A stretch of 64,000 nt of DNA from Solea solea. Its lineage: Eukaryota > Chordata > Actinopteri > Pleuronectiformes > Soleidae. The stretch is taken from the NCBI RefSeq assembly GCF_958295425.1, contig NC_081142.1:24898469-24962468 (forward strand), given 5' to 3'. The notes under the pieces are model-generated. The model did no database searches. It worked only from the letters and a program-made list of their open reading frames with translations, and was not told the origin of the DNA. A program made the translations under genes and the position numbers. Shown here in pieces: positions 51,101-63,100 of the stretch (position 1 is its first letter; every line of letters starts with the position of its first letter).

Positions 51101-54100
51101 AAATCTGAAATAAATAAAAGAATTCTGCAAATTTGTTTGGGGACCCAAATAAAATCTCCCATGACTCATTTGTGGGTCCTGACCCAAACTGGCCCCTTAG
51201 TGTTTCTAAAAGTTCTCTACATCTCTGCAGGAGCTCATTTAAATTTGAGAACTTATTTACTGAAAAAAAGGAACTCCTCAGTGGTGGAATGGACCACAGG
51301 CTCCTCTGCAGACAGTGTGAGTGTTGCATGACTGACCTGGACTGCTGGTGTCCTCCCTCTCAGCCTCGTTCTCGCTGCGGCCGCAGGTTTCATAGCCCGG
51401 GTCCTGCAGGTCAACCTGGATCAGCTTACTGTTCCGCTGCACCGTCGCCCCCGCTGTAGTGTCTGCACAGACAAGGAAGAAGTGTTGCAGGGTCGTCTGT
51501 TGTGTGTCCTTTTAATCCCTGGCATCTGACTGACTGATCCCACACATGACTGACTCCACATACTGTATCATAAAAGTGTAAGTGATGAGAGGGTGAACTC
51601 ACTGAGCTGCTCGGTCTGAGCCTGTACTGTCAGCCTCTCCTTCAGCTCTGTGCTCTTCTGCTGCAGACGACCATGAGACGCAGACTCACTGTCCCGCTCA
51701 GCAGCCTGGACACAGAAACATTCAAAGACCTTCATCAAAACAACTTCAGGTGGCGCTCTCTATGTATGAGGTTAGACGTTAGTGATGTTGGGAGGAGAGT
51801 GGGACATGGACAGTAGCAGTGGACAGGAAGTTAGCCAAACCCCAAATGTTAAACGACATCTATCTGGGGGGGGAATGTACCTGTGAGGAGGTGGTGAGTT
51901 GCTGCAGTGACTGGGGTCTGCTCCGCTGCTCCTCACTGCTCTGGATGTTGGAGTGTGGCTCGGGCAGCTCACTGTCCCAGGCCTCCCACATCTCTGAGCC
52001 TTCGATGGTCACATCCAGCTCCTCCTCTTTCTCTTCGTGGTTCTCTCGTTCCAAAACCTGCCGGTCATCGGTATGTTTCCTGTTGGCCTGCAGGCCTTCA
52101 GTCAGCTGACGCTTTAATTCTTCCTTCTCTGCTTGGAGGCTGAACAGAGCTTTCCTTTAATGTGGACACAAGGGTGGAGGGCAACGAGAAGAAACACTTT
52201 AATCATCCTTTCAGCTTTATGATTCAAGGAACTATGAAAGTTGGACTGGTGATCTGTGCAGGGTGTACCCCGTTTTATCTTGCAGTTACACATTCGTGAT
52301 TGACTAGAAACTGAAGCTTGTTTATTTTGCATCACAGCTAACTGGAGGTGTTGAAGTTCAAATTGGTGTCTAAGCCAGTGGTAGAGCAGCAGCTCCCATT
52401 TGGCGTGGGTGAGTGAGCAACACAGAAACCTTAGTTTCCAGCTGGAAAAGGCTGTGAGATGAAGCAGTGGACATATTCAATCACTCCAGTCCAGTCAGTC
52501 TCATTTGTTTTACCTCATCTGTGAAAGTGAGGAGAAGCCGCTCTTCTCCAGCTGAAGCTTCAGCTCATTCAGCTCTCTTTCCACTGCCCTTTTCTGCTCC
52601 ACCAACTCCTTGACCTCCAACAGACCTTGGCTTTCAAATAACACATCCTGTGCTGCAGCAGTTCCTGGACGTGTACAGCTCTGTTCAGACGGGTCAGAAC
52701 ATATTCAGCGACAAAAACTCGAAAGAATAATGGCTCTACTGTACGTGTGAGGAGTTCACTGCTGCTCTTACCTTGGTGTCGGTCAGTGACAGATCATCAT
52801 ATGCCTCGTCCTCTGAACTGGGTTCTAAACAAACAGACAGAGGGTTCGAGAAAGAAATCAACACGTTTTCATCCATATTTCTATTATTCAACCAGTGACT
52901 GTGCAGTTCAGCAGCCGCTCCACTGAGTGTCACACTCAGAGAACAGGTTTTTATGCTGATGCTGGTTCACTAAACGCACCACTGAGCTTTAGAGCATCAG
53001 ACTGACTGTAAAATCAACCTCCTTCTCAGTCATCGACCAAAAAATGTAAGCCAATAAAAAGAGACTTCAAGGACAAACTGGTGGCTCCATCCGTGCGATG
53101 AAGGGATTTAAACAGAAACTGGTTATAGGTAACTTTATACATTAGAGGCATCATAAATTCATATAATCATTGTACGTCATGCTTTTTGTTTCCTTGGGTT
53201 TGCTGGATTTAATCCCAGTGGGAATTCTCTATCCACAATTACATAGAGTATGTTGATTCACGTCGTAATCATAATAATATTTCGCTTTTCACGAAACCCA
53301 AGATCGTGTGTGTGTGTGTGTGTGTATGTGTTTTCTCCAGGTTTTCAAGTTTCATCCCACAGTCCAGAAACACTGTGTAAATGTGAGAGTGAGTGGTTGT
53401 TTGTCTCTGGCCCCCATTTTTCACCCCTACGTCCGGTGGGATTGGCTCCAGCTCCAGTGACCCCCATGTGGACAATATAGCATTAGATTTGACGTCTTTC
53501 CACCATTATGATGGAATTATAATGGAACAGCATCTCTACAGTACAGACACCCTCAATTTAGAGTTTATAATGAATCTAACCCCAATCTGCATGTCTCTGG
53601 ACTGTGGGAGGAACCTGGAGAAACATCATGCATCATGCTTGTGCCGTTTTGGTGCAGAGCAGCTGTTCCTCTGCAGCTTGATACGTGACAGCTACCTCAC
53701 AAATCTGTACCTGATTATATCTGGAATCCAGATACATGCTCGAGGATAGATATAGAGTCTGGATCAGTGAATGAATGAGGTCAGGACTGCATGTTTATTG
53801 GTGTCCAGATGTTTATCCATTCAGGAATGTTGGCAATGCAATGTAGCACAACTTTCTTTTAATAATGTCCAGCATTTTCATCTTATAACATATATTATAA
53901 CATGTTATCAAACAATCATACTTACTGTGCTCCAGTGTGACACTCACTTTTAATAACCACTGATATTCAACTACAGAGTGATAACGATGGCTGCTGAACT
54001 GCACAAAGTCTCATAAAGTCACGGAAGCAAACGCATATTTGAGTCTGATCCACAGCTGTAACATGAACATACAGGACTGTAATATTAAAATCAATTAACA

Positions 54101-57100
54101 ATAAAATAAACATGCTGGATTTATCTGTCAGTCATTTCTCTAACACCTACTCTACACACACACACAGATTTATTCCTCTAAACTGATACTAAATGATGCT
54201 GTGCTGACCTTCAAAAAAATAAAACATGGTATAAATCCGTATGAAGTATTAACATCGCTATGAAAATGAATCATTTGTTCCAAAATGTCTTAAAGGTCCA
54301 ATATGCAGCGTTCAGCCTCACAGGATATCAGGAAACTCATATTTAGACTTAGAACTAAATGCTGACAAAACCAAGACAATGTTGTTTTCTGCTCCTAGAA
54401 TTTTCATCTGTTTATTCACTTTTGCACTTTTCCTTTATCGTTGTGCTGTCTTTCTTTTAACTCTGTGTTGTACTTGAAAACGGAATAACCTGTAGAAATA
54501 TGTGACATAAATATACAGGATAGTTAAAGGAACACGATTTGCATTTAGCTTTGTATTATAGAGTAGGGGGAGTATTTTTGATTTTTCCCCTGAGTCGAGA
54601 AATGTCTTCAGTCTTGTTTGTGTTACGTGTCCACCCGTGACACTTGGTCCGAGACTTGAAACTGCAACGCTAATTCTGCACTGTTTAGACCCACTCGTAG
54701 GGGGGCGGGACCTCTTTCCTAGAATGTAAACAGTGTCCGCCATCTTTGCTAACAGTTACGCTAACAGGACCAAGTGTCACTGGTGGAAAAGAAGGAAGAT
54801 ATTTCTCGACTCAGGGGAAACTGTGGTTGGGAAGCACAAACATACTTCCCCTATTCTAGTAAAAACAAAGCTAAATACTAATCTGTGAAGTACTGACGAG
54901 TACAGATGCCTCTGCTTTGGTCGCTGGTCTGCAGAAGAGTGTGTCTGTCAGAAACACTATACCCTGTAAATAAATAAACGTTATTACTATTCTCATAAGA
55001 TGAATGTATTTAAATACTCCATGTTGTCATATTCACAATCTGATAACTCTAGGTTTTCTGAAAGAGTTGAGGGTGTCTCATCTATGATGTGTTTTATGCC
55101 CCGAGAACAGCTCATTAGAGTTCCACTGGACCTCAAGAGTGAACTTTTGGATTTACAACCTCACCAACCACAACATCATATTTACCATAAACGTTATTTG
55201 TGGTGCACAAAATAGCATGCAGGGTGTTGTTAGCGACAGGTATTGCAAACAATAATCCAGGATATGTTTCTTTTTCTGACTTCTGATTTCTCTACATGGC
55301 ACAAAATGATGGGGACCGACGTCTTCTCCGCCTGGACTCATTAGTAACTTGATGCAAACATTATGTTACATGTTTGTTTGTTTTTATTGATGACCAGCTC
55401 AAACCCGCATAATTGCTCTTGTTTCAGTCTGACGTGCATATTGCATATTAGACCTATCTAGACCTATCATATCTATTTGTTGACGGTGGTGACACTGTAT
55501 TTTTTTCTTTTTGGATACAACAGTGTTTCTTTTCTGTATTCATTCTGTTTGAAGATCACCTGCCTTCTTCTATACTGAAGCCCTCACCACGAACACAGTT
55601 TGTACACAAGTAAAATGTCTAAAATACAGTATATATATATATATATATATCTATATATGTATATATATGTGTATATATACACATATATATATGTATAGAC
55701 ATATATATATACATATATGTACATATGTATGTATAATGTCAAGAAATTGTTTGTAAAAAGTGCAGTTAAATTATTAAATAGTTACACTAAGAAATTGTTA
55801 AACCTAAAATCAACTGCCTGTAACTGAACACCAATTTACCTTAACTTAAATCCCTTGAATCCCAGTCATTGTGATCCATGTTATTAAGGCACAATTTTAC
55901 TAAAAGGATAATGGCATTTTTATTTCTACACAATTCAATCATAACGTATGATGGTTGCAATGTTGAGATGTGCGGATAGAGATGTGACAACAACAGTGAC
56001 ACCTTCAATAATCTTGTGAAGAATGAACCAGACGTTTGTTAAGGAGCAAGCAAGACAGAAATCAGCAAATGTTGAAGGTTAGAAAAGCAAACTCTTGTCA
56101 CTCTTGCTCCACAAACTCATCCCATTTCCACCATGTTAACAAAAATAATGTTCAGTTGTTAGTGATAAATCTGCACAGCAACCACCACCAGAGCGGGTCA
56201 CTCCACAGCCACCACTGATGTTACAGATACTGTCCCATGCTTCTCTGATGCCCACCTCCAAACTCAGGCTGCCTGCCATTGAGCCGGTTACGGCCCAAGA
56301 GGTCAGGGCCTGCGGCTGGGAGGCCACCATCCTGCTGTACCAGGCTCTCCCTCAGCTCCTGAACCTCCTGGGTCAGTCGCTCCACCAGTGGGAGGTCTGA
56401 AGGATCCACCAGCTGCCTCTGGAAGTCCTGGAAGTACACACATGCAAGACCAAACACACAGAGAATGTAGCCGCAGAATAATTCATTATTTTAAAATTGA
56501 AGCACAATGAAGCACCTCCCATTGCTCAGACTTTTGTCTTCTTATGTTTAAGAACATATTTACAATGAGATGTTGATTTGAAATACTTGGTCTCTCTCAC
56601 TTACCCTAATGACCACGTCCTTGACTTGCAGCTTCCTGCTGAGGGAGTCCAGTTGGTCAGCCTGACTCCGGCTCAGCTCCTGGTTCTCCTTCTCCCTCCT
56701 CAGAGCCACACACAGCTCCTCCTGCACAACCTGGAGCTCCACGGCCAAGTCTGTTCCAGGGTCGGTACTCGACCCCAGACCTGAGCTCAGCTGTCTGCGG
56801 AGCTCCTGGATCCTGGACGTCTGCTCTGTCATCACCTCACCCAGCTGCTTTCCACACGCCTGGATGCAGAACATAGTTATATTTTCCAACATGTGAGAAC
56901 TGAGTTCACAGTGAGCTCCTCTGCTGTACCTGAATGTACTGGTCCCTGGAGCTGAGGGCAGTGAGCAGACTCTGGACCTGATCCTGGTGCTCCTGGGCCT
57001 GACGAGTTCGGTCAGCAAGTACCTCTTGGAAGAGGCGGTCTTTGAGCTGGAGGCGGCCCTTCAACTCCTCCAGAACATTGCCCGGAGCTGAGTGGATCTG

Positions 57101-60100
57101 AGCCAACAAAGAGCAGCGCAGATCCTGCAGCACCGAGAAGAAGAGGTGACTTTTACTCCTCATGTTCTATTTCAGTATTTATCAATCAAACGATCAATAA
57201 CACTCATCATTGAATGTTATATCATTATATCATTTCTTACATGACATAATCAAATAGTGTTTGGCCTGTTGCTGTTGCCCCCTCTGTACCTGTGCCTCCT
57301 GAGTGCTGGTGTGCAGCGCCTCCTGCAGCTGGCCGATGATAGTGTCTCTCTCCCTCAGGGCATGGCTCTGTCTCCCTTCACTGTGCTGCTGCTGCCGCTG
57401 AACGTTCCTCCAGGCGTCGCTCATCTGCTCCAGCTCTGCAGCTTTACCGCGCAGCAGCAGCTCCAGGCTCTGTGACACACACACACACACACACACGGTG
57501 TTAGGAGAGGACGGTGAACCCAGGAGAACAGATGTTAACACATGTGTGTGTTTTTACAGTGATGGTCTCCTCGTTGTTGAGCAGGACACAGCGCTGTCTC
57601 TCCAGATCTCTCTCCTTCTCTCGGAGCAGCAGCTGAAGCCGTCGAGCTTCCTCCTCTTTCTCCTCCACACAGAGGAACTTCTCATCCACTGCTCGCTGTA
57701 GACAAACAGACAAAAACCGGGTTCTTTTGCACTCTTTGGAATTTCCATTTATACGTTTCTTGTTTAACATTTTATTTGAATATCTTTGCATTTTAAATTT
57801 TACTATGAAATGTGCTCTGTATACAAACAGGGTTAGATGCACGATACTGGACTGTTTATTGAATCTGATACAGTATTGGGAGTGCTTTGCCAATAACTGA
57901 TACCGATACCAATATATAAACATTACATTTATTAGTTATTTGGTCTCTTCTTTACTGAATTTAACGTATTTTTCATACTCATGTCAAAGCAGATGTTGAT
58001 AAACATTTTCTTGATGGTGGAAATAATAACTCAAATTAAAAAAAACTAAATTTGCTGATATCTGATAATACATATAAAGCCAATATCCGCTGAATCCATA
58101 AAAAAGTTTTGTAATCACAACACAACATGAAGATAAACATTCAAAAATGTAATTTAAATTATTTTGATTTGATGTTCTCTTTGATTTTGGGCTGGGTACG
58201 TTGGTCTCTGATTACTCCTATAAGTCAAATCACTCTGTTTTTGTATTACTGTATTAGAGGTCCTTCCACAGTTGGACATACAGTAACTACTAAGAATCCC
58301 CCCCAGTTCACACGCTGGCTCACATGTTTGACCTTCAATGACACACATGACACCGGCGTGACACAAACATGAACTGACAGAGGCTCAGAGGAATCACTCA
58401 CTCACCTCCAGAGCTCGATCGCGCTCCCTGATGCGCTGGTGGAGTTTCTGAAGCAGGAAGTCTCTTTTCTCCCTCTGCTGCTCCTCCAGGAGCTCATCGT
58501 AATCCTGATGAACGGCGCGATACACACGTGTCGTCAGATAAACACACATTTGAAGTTCCTTGTTGGTGTTTTTGGAGAATGGATTAGCCACAATCAGCTG
58601 CATAAGCAGCAGGTTAAGACTGTGTATGACTGACCTCCAGCAGCTGTTCTTTGGTCTGCAGAGACGTCCTCAGCTCTCTGATGCTCTTCTCTCTCTCCTC
58701 CTCCTCCCTCCGTCTCTCTTGCTGAGCCTCTCTCAGCTGTTCCTCTTTCTCCTGCAGGACCAGTCGAGCCTTCTCCAGAGCCAACTGCAGCTCCTGCACA
58801 AAGAGCTTTTCATTAGAACAAAACAGTCAGCTTTGATTTGTGGTATCAATCCTTTATCCCCCTTACCTGGTTATGCTTCTCTGTCTCCCTCCTGTGCTGC
58901 AGCGCCCCCTGCAGGTCATTGTCCAGCCTCTGCAGGGCTTGGCTAAGGTCTTCCTGTGTTCTTGCTGCCTGCCGCTGTGCCCGGTCCTGGGCCTGCAGCT
59001 CCAGCTGAGCTTGGAAGAGAGAGACCTGCAGAGCCAGCAGCTCACTCTGACCTTGAACACTTTCTGCCCCTGACGCCTGCAGGTGCAACCCAGAGAGGCA
59101 GGAAGAAACACAACGCCAAAGGAGAAACGTGTTATAAAGTAAAGATGAGTATAAAGCCCCGGAGAGATGTGACTGAGCTCAGTGTTCCTGTCAGGGAGGA
59201 CAAACCTGGAGCTGTTGCAGGTTGGTGAGCTCTTTGAGAGAACACAGCATCGTATTCTGCTCCCCAATCACCCTGTGAAGATCTGCAGCCTACACACACA
59301 CACACACACACACACACAATGTCAACACTTTTTACGTGTCAAACTGTGCATCCTTTGTGTATTTACAAATCATCTCGAATAAATATCATTGTCCCGCACA
59401 TGGAAATCATTGTTGCTCCGTAACAATGTCGTCTGTGCCGATGCCAATCAGATGTCATGTACATGTAACAATAAAAGAGTAATTGGGTCATTTCGGTGGA
59501 AAAATGCCAAGTTTTTTCAAAATCCTGGGTAAATGAGAAAAGTTATTGCTGTAGAAAGGCACTAACAGCAAAACCATCAAAGTTACCCAGGAAAAAAATT
59601 CCCTCGACCCCAGACTTTGGCTGAAAGAAGAGCCTAGCCGTTCTTAGAGACTTTTCAGGTTACCAGGAACTCTAGAGGGGCGGGCCTATGTGCTGAACTA
59701 ATTTTCTTTTTGACACACATTTTGCGTCTGCTTTAAAAAGTCAACTAGTGACAAATCTCGCGACTTTACTTTGTGGAAAAGGGCTTATGATTCTTCCATT
59801 CCTTCCATTCGTCCATACCTCTGCCTCCTTTGAACTGGCGATATCACTGATGTTCTGGATGTTTCGCTCCTGTTGCTGGGCTTCATCTTGGGCCAAACGC
59901 AGTTCCAGCTCCATGTCACTGAGACGTTCCTGCAGCTTCTACACACACACACACACACATTAGGACCTTTTCTGTCATAAACAGGACCGGTAGTCCACAT
60001 GGAGACCAAAATCTGGGGCTAATGAGGCAGAACCTCTTTTCTGAGGAACTGGTTAAGTTTAGGGCTAAGATTGTGGTTAGTTTATAGTTAGGGTTGGGCA

Positions 60101-60142
<42 letters not shown>

Positions 60143-63100
60143 ACCTGGTTCCTGCTGTCACTCTCTCTGATCTTGGCCTGCAGGGAGTGGACCTGTTGCT
60201 GGGCCTTCTGCAGGTTACCCATACACTGACCTGCGGTGCTCTCATCGTGACCCAGCTGACCCGTCTGCTCATAAATGAGCCTCTGTAAAACAAGGAGCAA
60301 AGTAGAAAATGTACGACTTTGAGTTTCTATTTGTGTCCTGTTACATATTTATGAATAAAACATTCTTTTGGTGGCTGTCACAAACCCTGACATAAACATG
60401 TGCCGTTTCCTTTTTTAATCTCATCCCTAGTGAATAGCCTTTTTCAAAAATACACACATGACTGAATGAAAGTGGAAAGTGTTGTCAGCTGACTGTTGAA
60501 TGACTTCCTGAGGAAGCAGCTGTTGCCACGGCGAGCAGGTTGTTGACTTCCTTGCTTTTGTTTTTATAGGACAGAGAGCAGTGATGTGATGTTACTCTGC
60601 CTTCTGGGAGAACATTTTCAGGGAGTCAGGAATGGCACAAGACCACTTTCCCATGTCCGATATCACAAACTCAGCTGTTAACAACACATAATTTAAATTG
60701 ACTGCATATATTGTATCTGACTACATTTGTATCTTCCCCTATCCCTTATCTGATCCAGAGATGTTTACTATTGTATTATCGGCTCATCCCTAGTCATAAT
60801 TAATGATGGTGAAAGAGCCAAAGCTTCATTTCACAGATTCAACATTTCTGAATAATAATCTCTTGTAAATACTGAATGGCCAAATGTAATATATGGTCAA
60901 AATTATATGGAAATAGAGCATTCTGTCACTGTTTTGATAGCCCGACAATCCAGGAGTGAGTTGGTCCATGTCATACAGTGCAGAACCCAGCAACCTCAAG
61001 TACCAGCTGCACTGTGTAATTAGAATCCAGAGCTTACAGCTACACATTACTTCCTTTATTAAAGAACTGTGGGACGTATAAAATAAAGTGGTCTCCTTTT
61101 TGCCTTTTGATTCACTGAGTGAAAACATCCTATACTCAAAATGGTGACAGTTATTCTCACTGAATGTGAAACAACAGCATCAGCACTGCAGCCAAACCTT
61201 CTTTCCTTTTTTGTCACATTTACTGAGCATTTACAAGGGATGTGATACTCAGTATTAGTATTGGGCCGACACTGGTCAAAATCTCTGGATGGAATAATGG
61301 CAAAAAGATCTGATCCAACAAATGCTTCCCTAAGCATAATTGTCAGTGCCCCGAATGTGAGTGAAGAACTCATTAGAGATGCAGGATATTGGACTTTTTG
61401 CCAATATCCAATAAACTTGGGCTGATACCCGATACCACCTGCAGAGACCATTTTAGTCTGTAGTGAGTTTAGCATCATAATTTGCATACTCATGTTGCAC
61501 AGATGTAGATATGTGAGCTTATTTTAAGAAAAAAGGAAGAAAGAAAAAAAAATCTAATTTTCTTTTGTAATTTTGTAAAAAAGACTGTGTCAGACTGATG
61601 TTGGTTGACATCAGTATTGGACATGAAACAGTATAAACAAGTTAGTATTTATGCCTCATAACCTACTGATGATGCACATGAGAGGAAAGTTCCACTGTCA
61701 GTGAATCCTGAATCAGATCTCTACTAAATTAGTTTAATTTAGCAGAATCTGCTTTTAAAAACACTGGATGACTGAACGACATAAGCGTAACCTCCCTCAT
61801 TCACACCTGTATCCTTACAACACAGCAGCTCAGACCAGACTCTAACAGTGTCACGCTGCCTCTGTTTGCTCTGTTCCTGTCAAACTGAGCCACATCCTCA
61901 CTAATCATTAACACAACAATAGATGTTATGAAGATGGATCACAGTGAGCTCAGCCTTCACACCAGCCGACTGCTGTCAGGGCTCTTGGAGTGTTTCCATG
62001 CCAACGAGAGCATTGCTAGGATACAGATGAGGAAGGGCATTCATGCCCTCCTGCCAGGGGAATCGAGGCATCAAGTGCATTAAGCTTCACCAGCGGCAAA
62101 GGGGATGAGCAAGACTGAAATCCACGCAGATTTGACCTGGTTCAGTGTGGACAACAACCGCTCTTTTTTGAAGCAACCAGTTTGTAATAAAAATGACATC
62201 AGGGTAAAAAAACTATAAATTAAATGGGGTAATGTTGCCTTTTCATAAATTTGGAGGCTTATGAGCATCAGAAAAAGAAAATAACTTTTTAAAATCAAAG
62301 CTGCAATAGTAGTGAAATCTTGACCTTTGGCTGCTACAAAAGGATTAACCTACAAAAACAATGGATCTTCCCATAATGCTAAGTATTGGCTGGTAGCATT
62401 AGCAGCTACCAGTAAGATAAAAGCCCACATCTCTTGCATGGAAATCTAAGAATCTTCATCCTGCACTGTGCTGGAACAACTACCTGCTGAAAGCGGAATG
62501 GCCCACATTGAACATAATCATCCAGCCACTGGTCCTCCATCTCTGCCAGCTCAGTCTGCAGGTCCTGCTGGGGACATGGGGTCACAACCTCTGGTATAGA
62601 CAGAAGAGAGTACAGCTCACTGTCCACCACCCCTCCACAGGATGACCTCAACGAGATGGACAGATGCCGGGAAATGCCTTGCTCCAATTTGGCTTTGACC
62701 AGAACTGGGAGTTTGCTGCCCCTTTGAGGCTTCAGTGGCTGGTACTTCCAGTTCCTCAGGAGCCTCAGCATCACCTCAAGCCCAGAGAGGGAGCTCTCAC
62801 TTGGGGCACTTTCCAAATGAGTGTCCCTTCTTGCTGGAGCACTGTCTGTTTCTGATTCTTCCCTCACTTTGTTATATGCAGGAGAGCAACTGACGTCCAC
62901 GGCAGTGTCCAGAGATTCCACAGAAGACACTGGACTGGGACTCATTTGGTTGAACAAAGTGCTATCAGTGTCCAAACCAGATGAAGGAGAATCAAAGGCC
63001 AAGGTTGTAGTTTCAGAGGCTTTAGTTGGCTCCTCAACTCCCTGAGTTGTTGAGTAGCGGGTAGCTGGTCCACAGGATGTGCTCCTTTGACCAAACTTGC

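Larger units (their letters stand above)
52825..56255 (-). other. pde4dip: pde4dip intron 12 (3.4 kb)
   Basis: It holds dispersed repeats (53330-53660), a (GT)n tract (53307-53324), nested transposons (54290-55460) and AT-rich microsatellite (55625-55735). I looked for the coiled-coil exons that mammals have between exons 12 and 13 and saw none. Confidence 0.8.

Noticed and set aside
52840..56250. Search for missing myomegalin exons in intron 12
   Set aside because: No minus-strand stretch has the Leu/Glu/Gln-rich composition and splice sites expected; only repeats were found.
58560..58946. 128-codon Leu-rich plus-strand frame
   Set aside because: Antisense shadow of pde4dip exon 6, where Gln/Glu codons read as Leu.
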